Below are positions 36,842 to 48,641 of a stretch of DNA of 64,000 nucleotides, in pieces. Below the pieces are notes generated by a model, which ran no database searches, had not been told where the DNA came from, and worked only from the letters and a program-made list of their open reading frames with translations. Made by a program: the position numbers and the translations under genes. Each line of letters starts with the position of its first letter. The stretch's first letter is position 1. This DNA comes from Mesodorylaimus sp. YZB2_4 (lineage: Eukaryota > Nematoda > Enoplea > Dorylaimida > Dorylaimidae), in the NCBI GenBank assembly GCA_030248295.1, contig JASANH010000680.1, forward strand, positions 1-64,000, given 5' to 3'.

Positions 36842-37878
36842 TGCGGCGACGACTAAAGCTACTCGTACAATTTGAACAAACAAAGATTTTTCTAAAAAAC
36901 ACAATGATTCCAAAGGAGTAACTGCAGCGGGACTCCTGCCACTCTGCTTTTGGGAGCAATATTCAAAATCGTCGATTACAGTACAGAGTTTTCCTCAGGT
37001 TTTATTATTCCTAAATCTGAATATTCCTGGTGGGAGTGAGCTTTTCAAAGGTCACTGCCCTTTTTCTCCTGATCTTATGTGTGCACAGAGTGGATTCGGA
37101 GATAATTCTATTAGATAAATTTTTAGTGAAATTTTTCAGTAATTGTTATAACGGAACAATAAAACTGGATTTTCAAACAAAACCCTCATTAAAAAAACCT
37201 GGGATCTTATTAGGTGGATCAGACTTTTTGCGCCTGACCTCGCAAGTATCGTCATACTCTGACACCTATCTACATAGTTGTTGGCACTGCGGATCAAACT
37301 TTGGATGTCGCGCTGACTGAGGTAGGCCAGCTTGACACTGCTTGAATATGAAGACACTCATGCATTACCCGCCGGCCTGTGTTGAAATTTCCTTCAGTTT
37401 CCCAGAAAACAGCAGCCACTTCAAGGTGTGCTCATTTTGCTTCCTACTCGCCATAAATATTTTTGTTGCTGAAAATTTCGATTTTTAGGGTCAAAGGCAG
37501 CTGAAGGTTTCAAACTAGTTTCGCCTACAATGTGTCGGAGCGTCTAATGCACATAAAAAGCTATTTTGTAATCGCGGACAGGCTGGCTCAGCCAAATATT
37601 CTGAAAAGGCTATGTCCATCCTCATTTCATGCCAATGAGTCATCCTCGAGGCCCAGTCAGCAATATCGAATTGTCGGAAAAGATAAAATTTATTTTGATA
37701 TGCTTTCAAAAAACTTATTTCTGCATTGTCTTATCTAAAATCAACTTCACTGCAAACAAAATAAATTGTGCCACCAAGATTAATTGTGCCATCATTGTGC
37801 CACCGATAAACAACCCAAACCCGGATTGACCGACCCTTGGTCAAGGTCAGGGTCAGGTCAGAATTTCTTGCACCCGGT
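36842..37878. other. Intergenic, nothing firm
   Basis: A plus-strand frame at 37030-37320 begins with a hydrophobic stretch but uses a non-ATG start and shows no domain. GGTCAGGGTCAGGTCAG words occur at 37835-37882, just before the tandem duplication. Confidence 0.35.
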
Positions 37879-38652
37879 CAGAGTATTCTGACAGCGAAAG
37901 AAAGTAAATTTGGTGAAATGTTGGTGAAAACATTTCAAGCTCCCGCCTTCCTGTGTAGGGATCTGGGGCCAGTTTTACAGTTCTAAGTCCCAAGGCAAGT
38001 CCTTAATTTCTAGGACAGTCCCAAGTCATTTCGCAATCAGCCTGGGGTCTCACCCAAGGACACCAGGCAGTCATACAGTAAGTTTAGGACGACCTCGACC
38101 ATGTCCTAAGACATTTTCTGATGTCTTTTTCCCGGCAGCGCTGTCAGGCGCAGGGCAATTGCCCTTGATCTATGGCAATTCTGAGCTGATCTTTCTAGAG
38201 CAACTTTTTGGCGTCTCGAGATTGTGGCATTTTGCGTTAGCTCTCTCGAGCCGTAAAAATGCTTCTTTTTCAGAGTATTCTGACAGCGAAAGAAAGTAAA
38301 TTTAGTGAAATGTTGGTGAAAACATTTCAAACTCCTGCCTTCCTGAGTAGGGATCTGGGGGGGGGGGGCAGTTTTACAGTTCTAAATCCCAAGGCATGTC
38401 CTAAATTCTAGGGCAGTCCCAAGTCATTTCACAATCAGCTTGGTATCCCACCCAAGGACACCAGGCAGCCATACAGTAAGTTTAAGGCACTCCCTGGTGT
38501 CTTTATTTCCCAGCAGCGCTGTCAGGCGCAGGGCAATTGCCCTTGATCTATGGCAATTCTGAGGTGATCTTTCTAGAGCAACTTTTTGGGCGTCTTGAGA
38601 TTCTGGCATTTTGCGTTAGGTCTCTCGAGCCGTAAAAACAGTTCTTTTTCAG
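37879..38652 (+). repeat. Tandem direct duplication, two units of about 390 bp
   Basis: Unit 1 is 37879-38270 and unit 2 is 38271-38652. Both open with CAGAGTATTCTGACAGCGAA and end near GAGCCGTAAAAA...TTCTTTTTCAG. They agree closely, with small indels. A G run expanded to about 12 in unit 2 (near 38350) where unit 1 has GGGG. No protein domain is evident. The head-to-tail junction is exact, so unequal crossing-over or a tandem duplication is the likely origin. Confidence 0.85.
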
Positions 38653-41299
38653 CTGAACTAAAATTCTGTCGTCCCTTTTTAACCACTGAAGCCAAAAAGG
38701 GACCACAGAATCCCATTATCATCATTTTATCCCTTCTTTACCCAAGCAAATACATGCACTTGACAGGGGAGGGGGGGGCACAGTATTAATTAAAACTTGT
38801 ACGCGTGATAGAGTCACTAGCAAGCACGATCCCATGGGAAAGAATCCCGTAAATAGACTACTGTGTGCCAGCGTGGTGCTCGCTTGCGAATGCCATCCAT
38901 CAGTGGCCTAGCCATCCCTATTTCCTCCCATTCGTTCATATGCAAACTTGGCGTCATTGGAGCGAGGTATTCTGGCTGAACCAGCCCGTTCCAGCCTGGC
39001 AAGGCGCTTTTTCTCGGATTACGGCGAAAATAAATCGATCATACAGCAGGCAGTTCGAGCAGGCATTGACGTATAACGAATGAGATCTATTTTTGATTTT
39101 CAATGGGTGTCAGCTTCTCTAGTTTTCCCAAAGCCGTGAAAACAGCTATCCATATCTTTTTGAGCTTGATAAAAATTCAGTTTCTTGGAATGCCCGTGAA
39201 ATTTCACGTAATGCCAGAAAATTGTCAGCTGTAGTGAATTTTCTTGGTAAAATTGCAAACACAGAGAAGCTTTGTTGCTGGTGCCGATTGAGCAATTTTT
39301 TTTTGTCCGATCACTGTCAAAGTCAGAGCCAGAAAATTTACAATTTCTCGCAGGTTCCCGCAGTTCACTAAGGGCATTTGAAGGGGGTTGAAGTAAACTT
39401 CCTTGGAAAGAATGCTTGGCTACCTTTTCAGAAAATATTTGGCTGAATCGGTTTTCTGGTTAAAGCGGGACTGGCCAAAAGGGGTCACAATCGGCACAGA
39501 TACTGAAACCAGGATAATGCTCAGGGCACAAGTTGCCGTATATCCTGTTTATAAATCCAAGAACCTGGCACAGAATATGGCTTGGTGGCCGCAGAGCCTA
39601 CGATCAGCAAGCGACCGACTTTGAGCTTCTTCGACTACCTTCTAGTCTATGTTTGAGAATCCACAGTTCTATGGTCCCTCACTCGCTGTATTGAAACAGC
39701 TCTTTTGCTGGCTTTTGGGGGATTATTTGAAAAACGGGCTTTATAACTATGGGCATTTTCCTTATATCCTGCATGCGCGCGGACTCGCTTTGGAAGGATC
39801 TTCATTGAGAATCCTGAGCAGTCATGTCAAGGTCAGTCACTTTGCGGAAACGAATACAGATTCTTTCGTCCCTTTATAATGTATGTGTACATAAGAAATC
39901 CAAATCGAGAAATAATGGGACCAAGTAAATTAGCTGTAGCTTGTTGCATTTTGCTGCAAACTTCCATCCTTCCTGCGAGAGAACTCTATGGTAAACTTTC
40001 TAAAGTAACTCGACTACTTCCTCTAACATAATTTGACTCGTATTCCCGATTACAAAGACGTGCAGTAAATAAAAAATATGGTATAAAAGGAAGTTATACT
40101 GTGCATACGGTAGCCCCTCCTTGTACTACAGCAAAGTCGGAAATCGCGCAATAATTTTTGATTTTGTTGAAGCCGCTAACATGAAAATACGCATTGTATG
40201 TATTGCGTACAATCCAGTTTGCGTATGCGTACACCAGGTCGAATGCGTATGCGTATGCGCGCATTCGCATCCAAATTTCAATGCGTAATACGCAAGCTTT
40301 GCGTATGCATATTTTGTACGCAACCAACTGTACTTCAGACCGTACCAAGTGCACAGCAGCATGTACTGGTCGTTAGCGGACAGCGAATACGACCCTTTAT
40401 GGCAGCCCAAAAGCTTCTATGGATGCTAGCGGTCGGGAAAGTGGTGATATTTTGTGAGCGACACCGCAAAATGACGGTGATGCAGCATTTGATGTTAGGA
40501 CTCGTGAATTGCGCTGCGAGAATAAAGTTGTGCTAATGTCTACTGAAACCCAACCCAGTCGAAGGAATGAAAACACAGAGTGTAAATGGTGTACTTCCAA
40601 TCTTCCACGCGCGCTAGCTATCAAAACTGATAAAGGCCCCCCCAGATCCAATACTGTATGTCGACTTCTAAATACGCCCTTTAATTTTTCGCGCACTCTA
40701 CCCTACCTTACTGAAATCCTAGTTTGTCTCATTGGCCATTTTGTTTGGTTTGCCATGTGACAGCCTGCCCATTGACCACAACCTTTGCGCTCATGGCTCT
40801 TCTATCCTGTTGCCAGACCTACCTCTAACCTAACAACATGGATCAAAGCCTATAGTTTCGTCTCTTAACAAACGCGCTCCATCCAAAGTCCATGGTTCTT
40901 TTGGGAAGTATCTTCATTTCGGGTCCCCTATCTTCAGACGAGTTCCAATCTGGATTTTTATGATGTTGACAATGCCCAAAATTCCAAATAAGGTGTCTCA
41001 GCTTAGCTGGCTAATTCACAGTACTTTAGTGCAGTCCCTCTAATTCGACTTTGCTCGGCGGTCTTTTCTTATCGTCAACACTTCATCGACGAGTATCCAT
41101 TTTTGTCGTGTCTTCTATCCAAACAGCACGTGGTCTGCGTGGTTTCCATCAAACTTTGCCAACACGCAAATTTTTTAGTGCGCTGTCAGTGCAAGTTTTC
41201 TTCAACCTTTGACTGCCTAATCTTCGTCAGCAGAGAAATGGCATTTTATCAAAGTAAATAATATTGTTTTATTATCGTTATCAGTAAAAGGCACTCGGG
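38653..41299. other. Intergenic upstream of lipase, with word patches
   Basis: At 38965-39020 and 39425-39505 words such as TCTGGCTGAACCAG and TTTGGCTGAATCGG recur. At 40175-40325 the sequence is built from GCGTATGCG/CGCATACGC words. No gene is recognised in between. Confidence 0.45.
40175..40325. repeat. Short-word patch, GCGTATGCG type, left of lipase
   Basis: At least ten variants of TGCGTATGCGTA occur in both orientations within 150 bp, including TTGCGTATGCGTACACC and GCGTAATACGCAAGC. A patch with the same words lies at 44755-44875, on the other side of the lipase gene. Confidence 0.65.
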
Positions 41300-41307
41300 T
41301 ATAAAAG
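41300..41307 (+). promoter_or_regulatory. TATA box of the acid lipase gene
   Basis: TATAAAAG at 41300-41307 predicts a start near 41330. That leaves a leader of about 55 bases before the first in-frame ATG at 41387, which opens the signal peptide. Confidence 0.6.
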
Positions 41308-41386
41308 GGGGCTGTCATCAATGACTTAACCGAGGTCGACCTTGATTGGAAAGGTTGCTAGAAAAAACCGGGCAGTTATTGGAAAA

Positions 41387-43802
41387 ATGATTGCATGGAT
41401 TGCCACAGCAATGTGCCTAGCGACCATGACCACAGTGGGTGATGGCCGCCCTTCGAAGGAATGGTCGGCCTCAGATTCTGTGCAACTGGATACGCCCCAC
41501 CGAGATTGGACTGATCCTGAGATCGGGGCTCCTGCTGTAAGTCTGATCTTTTTTGAAGTTACTGCAATGCTTCTTTAGTTTTGAATTTCCCGCCTTACAA
41601 ATGTTGTTTTAAAATTTCTGTACTCTAACAAAGCGCCAAAAATCCCACAAAGCTTGACTCTCTTTTTACATTTCTTGCCTTTTAGAAGCTGACCAGAATG
41701 TTTGTCGAGTAGTTGGTTTTTTTTAATCTCCCACATTTCCACGTGTATATTCTCCTGCTTGGTTTTTTCGCACTGCCAAAAGAGACCGAGATTGAAACAA
41801 AGGGTGCTAAAATAAATCAATGACTGGAAAAATTCAAGGTCTGGAGGTGGGAAATATTATAAGCATCGTAAAACAAGAATCTTATCTCTTAATTGGCGGG
41901 AAATTCAAACTTTCAGATGTATTATCGATAAATAAGAGAGTCGCTGCTTTAGATCGACGTGATCCGTAGATGGGATTACCCAGTCGAACAGTACAACGTG
42001 ACGACTGAAGACGGCTACATTCTTACGATACTACGTATTCCCCATGGTCGTTTCGAGAATACAACATCGACGAAACCTCGTCCAGTTGTCTTCATGCAGC
42101 ACGGACTGGAGAGCAGGTACAGTGGCTGGATAGGTTCATCGTTCTATATTTTGATGATTTTTTCTACTGCAGTTGTATGGACTGGATCGCCAACCTCCCT
42201 GATCAGTCCGCTGCGTTTTTGTTAGCTGATCGTGGCTTCGACGTGTGGCTGGGAAATTTCCGTGGGAACACGTATAGCAACAAGCATGTCACTTACAAGA
42301 ATACACAGGTATGCCAGTGTGGTTATGATAGCAAGCAAAGACTGAGAATTTTTCCTTTTTAGCATGAATATTGGAGATTCAGGTAGACCAGTTTTCATTA
42401 TTTTTATTCCTCTACCGACAGTGTGTGCAATGCAGCCGCATGGGGAGTGATATCTCTAAGTTCATCCCAGAGTAGGGCAGCGGCAGGTTTTGTTTATTGT
42501 GGCTTAACCGCGCATTTCTATCTGGCTTCAATTTTTTCGAATCTATTGAAAAACTCAATCCCACCTGTACCTCCATTTGAATTTTAAAAGCGCGCGAACT
42601 CTTTTTGTTTGTATTTCTGGCTAGCCTGGGCACGTGTAGAGCACGGTGAATCCCTCTCAGCCACTACAGTGCGGGTCTACGCAGGCATGATATGCAGACA
42701 CACACAGCTGACCTCACTGACCGTAATCGATGCTTTCTCTTTCACAGCTGGGATGAAATGGCCCGCTTTGACTTGCCAGCAATGATCAATGCAACCCTGG
42801 CAGTCAGTGGTGCAAAGTCAGTGTACTATGTCGGCCATTCCATGGGAACGACGACAATCATGGCAAAACTGTCTCAGGATCCTGACTTCGGGAAATATGT
42901 ATGCTTTTTTTATAACCCTCCAAATTCGAGTTTTTTATTATTCTATTTAGGTCAAGAGGGTGTACGCCTTGGCGCCAGTTGCCACGGTCACTCATGTGGA
43001 AGGACCAGCAGCACTTTTGGCTCCATTCTCTAGCTGGCTTGATGTAAGTTCATTAGAGCATATGTGATTGAGATTTTAGTTCTCACTTTCACTTATCTAG
43101 CTTTCACACTATTTCAGCATCTTTTCACTTATTTTGGCGTGGACGACTTGTTTCCCACAACTCAGCTTCAGAATGATCTGGCACGCTACCTCTGCGGCAG
43201 TGTGATCACGGAAATGTTCTGCACAAATATCCTCATGGCTTTAACAGGACCCGAGTCGCATCAAATGAATAATGTGAGTTTGCAATCATGCAAAAGCACT
43301 GGACCCACCAGGGTTCAAACCTTGACGTAGTGGATTTAACTAGTGTTGTGTTTTAGACTCGCATGCCAGTTTATCTGTCGCACACTCCAGCTGGCACATC
43401 GACACGCACGGTAGAGCACTATGCCCAAGTGCACGATGCTAAACGGTTCCAAATGTATGATTACGGATCGAAGCAGGAGAATCATAAGACTTATCAACAA
43501 GTAAAAAAGTCACTGAAACTTTACTGCATTTGCTCTCTTTAGAAAACTTTTTTCAGGATACACCTCCCGTTTATGACGTCGACAAAATTGAAACCGAATT
43601 CACTTTGTATTGGGGCGGTCAAGACTGGCTGGCTGATGCTCAAGATGTGGAAGAATCGAGTACAAAACTACGCCATTTATCAGGAAGTGTCTTTCTCGCT
43701 GATTTCAATCATATGGATTTCATTTGGGGACTCAAAGCTGCTTCTGAAATCTACATTCCAATCTTTAAGGATATCGTGAATGATTTTGCTAATAAAGTCT
43801 AA
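41387..43802 (+). CDS. Lysosomal/gastric acid lipase, nine exons
   Basis: Predicted secreted or lysosomal AB-hydrolase lipase of 419 residues, hydrolysing cholesteryl esters and triglycerides at acid pH. Exons: 41387-41536, 41953-42116, 42173-42308, 42363-42382, 42748-42898, 42951-43043, 43118-43273, 43357-43500, 43557-43802; all phases agree. The N-terminus is a signal peptide ([20 protein letters not shown]). Family blocks follow in order: TEDGYIL, the oxyanion-side [11 protein letters not shown], the nucleophile elbow GHSMG (Ser188; the family usually has GHSQG), SHTPAGTS, the acid in GGQDWLAD (Asp361) and the base in NHMDFIWG (His390). Exon 4 is only 20 bp and encodes HEYWRF plus two bases, matching the family's DEFWAFS segment, so skipping it would shift the frame. 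The gene is intact. The usual length is about 400 residues. Confidence 0.95.
43791..43796 (+). terminator. Poly(A) hexamer inside the lipase coding end
   Basis: AATAAA overlaps codons three bases before the last codon and stop (43800-43802). If used, the 3' untranslated region would be only some 5-20 bases. No other hexamer is evident in the next 150 bases. Confidence 0.4.
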
Positions 43803-44879
43803 TCACGATTAAACATGTCACTTGCGTGCTTTTGGTCCCAGCTGGTGGTCCTTGCAACGTTTGCATAAACAAAGTCGAGTGTGTATGTTGCCACGCTGCT
43901 GTAAAGCTGATCAGTCAATCCAATGTTCACTCGCAGCTGGCTTGATAGAATACAGCCATCTGCTCACGCATTGTACGTACGTAATTCCTCCTTCCTGTTG
44001 TGAGTGCTGTAATGTAGCCAGGCGTGCCCTTTCTTGATCATCTTGTCAACCAACAGCATGTCAGCCTGCTCTGAAGACGCGTCAAATCACATGTGATCTT
44101 TCCAAAGTTCTAGCTCATGAATTGTTGCGAACGATTGGAACGAGGAAGCTTGAATTTCTTGCATCAGCACATGGAGAGGAGCATGAATGGCGAGCACATG
44201 ATCTGGCATGGAACCAAACTAACGTTACATCGATAACATATTCTGATTTTTTTGAGAGCTCACAAATCAGTGCACGAAGAACACAGCCAGATGACACCAT
44301 GGCCGTTTTGTAGAATCACCTCCAGTTTTAGCTCTCGATTATGATCTGTTGGAATTTTGACCATTTTTAACCACGTCATGAGTGCGGGTGCGGGCATGCT
44401 CGTAGAACACCACCCCCCTAAGGCACTTGCTGTGCAGAGATTTTGGCTGAATCGGGGCTGGCTGTGCACGAACACTTGCAAAAACCCCACCGACACTGGC
44501 TCGAAAGGGAAACTGGCCAGAAAGGGATTCTGGCCTAAACGGGTTTCTGGCTGAACCAGGATGGGGCCCTGAGAAATAATCTATGATCGAACCTAGCAGA
44601 AATTTCTCCCCGAAGACGTTTTTTAAGCTGACCATAAGCGGCAGCGACAAGTTCTGCGATGTCTTATGTCTGTTGTTCTGTTGTGGTGGTTGACATTTCA
44701 GTGATGGACATACAGTTAGTTGCAGTTTATGACTACATGTGTTATTAGCTATAGTAGGAAAAATACGCAGTACGCAAACTTGTATGCATATTTTGTGGAG
44801 TACGCAATTTGCGTATTACGCAATACGCATACGCAATAAAGAGACTTTGCGTACGCATACGCATTCAAATCAAGTATTT
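43803..44879. other. Intergenic with two word patches right of lipase
   Basis: At 44430-44570 GGCTGAATCGGG, CTGGCCAGAAAGGG and TTTCTGGCTGAACCAGG recur. At 44755-44875 the TGCGTACGCATACGC words recur. Nothing else is recognised. Confidence 0.5.
44755..44875. repeat. Short-word patch, GCGTATGCG type, right of lipase
   Basis: Variants of TACGCAATACGCATACGC and TTGCGTATTACGC in both orientations. It uses the same vocabulary as 40175-40325, though the two patches cannot be aligned end to end. Confidence 0.65.
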
Positions 44880-47813
44880 TTACTGACCGTTCCTGAGTCT
44901 GTAAAACATGATCTCGATGTGTACGGGCTGCAAGCCGGTCGCATCTTGGGGCGGGATCAGCTTATACGCCAAGACAGTGGGCCCGAAATTACGGTCCGCA
45001 TCCCCTCCAACCCACAGAACTTTATTCTCATTCAAATTAAGCAGGTTTAGGACATTTTCGGAATTCAAGGGAGCCCAGCCTGAATAACTCGCAGAGTCAA
45101 TGGCACCGCTGGCGTTTATGCGCCTGGTCAGGTCTTCTTCAGTCCCAGGGCGTTTCAGGGTGTATGCAAATGGGTCCGTCAGCAACTCGTACACATCCCC
45201 TATTAGATTTCTCGAGTCACTGACGCCGTCAAAAATAAATTTGTTCTGAAAAATGGCTTGCAGGAATCTTATCCTTTTGTCCGTTTCCTGCATCTGTTTT
45301 TGCGGCAGATTGCTGTCCAGGGACCAGGAAATTACGGAATCAAAGTTTGCTGTGCTGATCCAAGAACAGTTTCGATACAAGTAGGCCCCCTGGTCCGCGT
45401 GGAAATTGCATGCGGAGAACGGGAGACCAGCCCTGGGGTTGTACGCGAACACGGCCCAGTTCTGATCCAGGAACGATGCTGTCAGGTTATTGCGGACATC
45501 ACTGGCAGCCCGCCATTCCTCAGTCCACGTCCTGCCAGTCGCAAACTCTCGCACTTTGGTCTGCAAGGTTTGCTGGAACGCCTTCTGCGGGCACACATCT
45601 AAGCGTTGCAGTCTTCGTCCGTAGGCGACTTGTAGTAAATCAATCTCGCTGTGATGTCCTTGTTGCTCACTAGGATTTGAAAATCACACGAGCTGGTGTC
45701 GACGGCGGAGGCCAGCACGGTTCCCTTTTTCGCAATAAAGACGAGCTTGTTATCCCGTAAATCAGACCGTTGGTTCTCAAAGGGGCCAGCTTCGAAGTAC
45801 GTTTAATTGTACAGCTCTTTGGCCCTTTTCTTAAAACTAGGTGGTAATTGGAAAAATAGGTTGAGGCGTGCCAAAAAATCCGCTTCAAGCAAGTTATTTA
45901 GTTTGCGAACAAGATCTGGCAACCAACGGTTAATCGCATTGTTGTACTTGCGCGTGCAATATTGCACCTCTAGTTCAGCGACGGCATTGGGCTCGGTCCC
46001 GGTGAGAATCAGTTTCTGGCCTGAACCCGATTTGCCTGGAATTTCTTTGACTCGAGTGTTATCGCCGTCAATAACGTATGTCGAGCCAGTGACGAGGTAC
46101 GCGTTCCAATGTAGCCAGTCGTAATCGGCTTTGAGGGCATTCTTGACATCCGTCACCAGCGACTGGTCCTTGTTTGCATTGCCGACGATTTGTGACACGC
46201 TCTGCATCCTTGCATGAACAACGAGGTCAGATAAGGAAGATTCCAGACTCCTTACAGCGTTCGAGATGCCCGAAAGAAATTTTCCCAAAACGAACCACGC
46301 TCCTGAAAACGTGTGCTACAGCAAGTAGTCGCCCCTTAGGCTTCGCAATGTGCTGCGACCATCGTATAACGTGCAGTGCACGCCTGCTTGGGAAGACTGT
46401 CCGCGGAAAAGTTCAGGTTACCCCGAGGGCAATTTTACCTCAACAGCACATGCCTGGACTCGCCGGGTCCAGAAGACTGTAAGCCCTGACCTTGCACATC
46501 TGGCAGTCAGTGACTCCCAGCACTGACGAGGATAATAACAAACCAGAGGTGATAGTTAAAATCTTGCTCAAGGATTACGTTTTGATGGAAGCTCTGCTGA
46601 AAGTGGCAAGTGGAAGGAAAAGGGACCATGTAGGTTCTAGTTTTTGATGTCCGATTGGAAGCCCACATTTCCAATTGGTTCGCTTTTCAGTAGTGACCAC
46701 ATGCCGTAGCGTCTGGCCACTATTGATGGACGAACAAAACTCTGGGATTCCAGTTGGACATCAAAAGCTGGAACCTCTATGGCCTCTTTTCCTTCCAGTT
46801 GCGACTTCCAGCAGAACTTTTATCATGAAGTGTTTTTGCTTCCAGATAGGATTCCGAATTATGACTTGGCCCATTACCAGCTTCTCGACGCATAGTCTAG
46901 AGTAAATTGACGTTTCCAGGGTGTTGAGCACCGACGCAAGCTTCGGTGAGGTACGATGCCGTCATCATATCTCTGATTATGACGTTGAAGAATCTGACCA
47001 TTTGTTTCTTCCTGTAATCAGTGTCCCTCGCTATGGTCGGGGAGGACCTGGGCAAACGGCTGGTTCTCTTCCGACTCTTGGGATTTAGTGTGGATCCATC
47101 TCAATCTATACAACGGATTCGTGTCTTGGTCGTTGCATACATGGATGAAGGCTTGCAATGTGAGATTGTTCGGCCTTTTGAGCAGTAGGCGGTGAGCGTA
47201 CAAAGTGGTGTGCAAGGCATCTTGGTTCCTCTTGTACTCTGAATATACTGCCGCTTTCTCCACAGAAAACATGACCAGGTCCAGTTTATTGTTTATTTCG
47301 TCGAGCCGGCCGTGCATTTCTTCGAATCCTCTTTTCAGCTCGTCCATGATTAATTGATGTGGATCCGGTTGTGGAATGAAGAGGGAGAGGATTGAGAGCA
47401 CTATCCTGATTACAGCTCCTATCGGGCAGTACACTGAGGCCACTTTCTAAAGCGACGAACCTATTAGAGAGGCCAGATCTTATTGTCTAGTTTCTTGCCC
47501 CCAATGCACCAAAGGCCTTGGATGTTACTTTCAGCAACTTCGTCGCGTGTTCCGCTGCCTGCGAAGCAATTCCTGCGATATATTTTATCTTCTCCAGAGT
47601 ACTGGCCGCATTACCAGTCGCATCGAGAGCTTTCTTGGTTCCATTCAGCTTGCTCAACAGTTGTAGGCCCAGCTCGTTTTGGGTCTGCCCAGCTTGTCCG
47701 ACGGTCAAGTGCCTGCTCTCAAACTCAGCAAGCAAGGGGTAATTGGCGTCGGATGCCAAACATCAGACGAATACAACCACAGCCAGGAACAGAATAGTGC
47801 AGCTTCGCTCCAT
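44880..47813 (-). pseudogene. Broken gene for a secreted helical protein, family unknown
   Basis: A minus-strand gene with a signal peptide (MERSCTILFLAVVVFV, ATG at 47811-47813), a helical first exon to 47529, an 82 bp phase-0 intron, a second exon from 47446 with a hydrophobic stretch (VIRIVLSILSLFIP) and a coiled-coil segment near 47280-47345, a third exon from 46302, and a C-terminal part ending at 44880. I do not recognise the family; a helical, partly membrane-active N-terminal half is only an impression from composition. Three breaks are seen: TGA at 47763-47765 right after the signal peptide, TAA at 45803-45805, and TAG at 45599-45601, after which the frame moves. The exon 2 donor is not certain. 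Long stretches of frame survive between the breaks, so decay is recent, or some breaks are sequence errors or unmodelled introns. Confidence 0.5.
46591..46817. repeat. Hairpin with about 70 bp arms
   Basis: The arm 46591-46668 (GCTCTGCTGAAAGTGGCAAG...) returns in complement at 46750-46817 with a few mismatches; the loop is about 80 bp. It sits in the non-coding gap between the second and third exons of the broken gene, so it is probably an intronic MITE or foldback insertion. Confidence 0.65.
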
Positions 47814-48641
47814 CGTGTTGGCAGCTCTTCCTCTTCGTAACAAGAAGCCTTATGTGGAAACTCTGCTCCTACAATGGGCACAGAAGATGACTATTGACTT
47901 TGTGAAAGGTAGTTAATTTTGGTGATTAGGAGGCAATAGCTGGAGGATTGAAGGTCTTATAATTGAAAGCTCTACGATTATATTCACCTTAAGTATCACC
48001 TTATTTATATAAAAGTGGCTCCTAGGGAACACTCTAAAGGTCAATCGAGGCTTCATGTACACCATATAGGCTATCCTTGGTCGAGTCGCAGCAGATGATG
48101 CTGTTAGTGCGTGCCACCTCATTCTTGTCACCCTTCCAACTCGATGGGACGGTAAGTCTGTTGTCACACTGTGTCCTGCATTAGTTAAATTAAAAACTTG
48201 GGCTTTTTTTTATCGTTTTTGATCGATGTTCGCAATGCGGCAAATGCTGCTATGCAACATTACTCGCTAGACACTATATTTCCCACGATTCATCTTTCGC
48301 GAACCAATGTCAGGGCTTAGGAATAAAGAAGCTCGTGGGCAGGGGAGGTTTTCACATTATGTTTTAGATCAGATACGTGCTTATGTATGTATTCTATATT
48401 CTTACGCACCTAACCCGTTAGGCCCGTCCATTTTTTTGGACATTTTTCAGGGGGTTAGACAAAAGGCGGTCGTGCATAGTAGGTTCAAATGCTTTAGTCG
48501 ACCCTCGCACAGCTGTAAATCTGCAATAAGCTACTTTCTATCCATCCAATTAAAACCAGCGGTGGCATAGTCCCAAAAAAGCAGGATCACCCCTTGATTC
48601 GGAGGCTGCTGTGCCCGCTTTACGGCCAGGCTGACAAAAAT
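47814..48641. other. Intergenic between two fragments
   Basis: TATATAAAAG at 48003-48012 on the plus strand is a good TATA box. The next plus-strand ATGs after it open only short frames. No gene is recognised that would use it, unless the GPCR-like fragment at 48642 has a long leader. Confidence 0.35.

Noticed and set aside
41342-41386. Earlier lipase start adding 15 residues
   Set aside because: It begins with TTG; the first ATG (41387) opens a good signal peptide and fits the TATA box.
45258-45602. 114-codon plus-strand frame
   Set aside because: Antisense shadow of the C-terminal part of the broken minus-strand gene.
47763-47768. TGA as a selenocysteine codon in the secreted-protein gene
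   Set aside because: It lies at the signal-peptide boundary and I see no selenocysteine insertion hairpin downstream; further breaks in the gene argue for decay.
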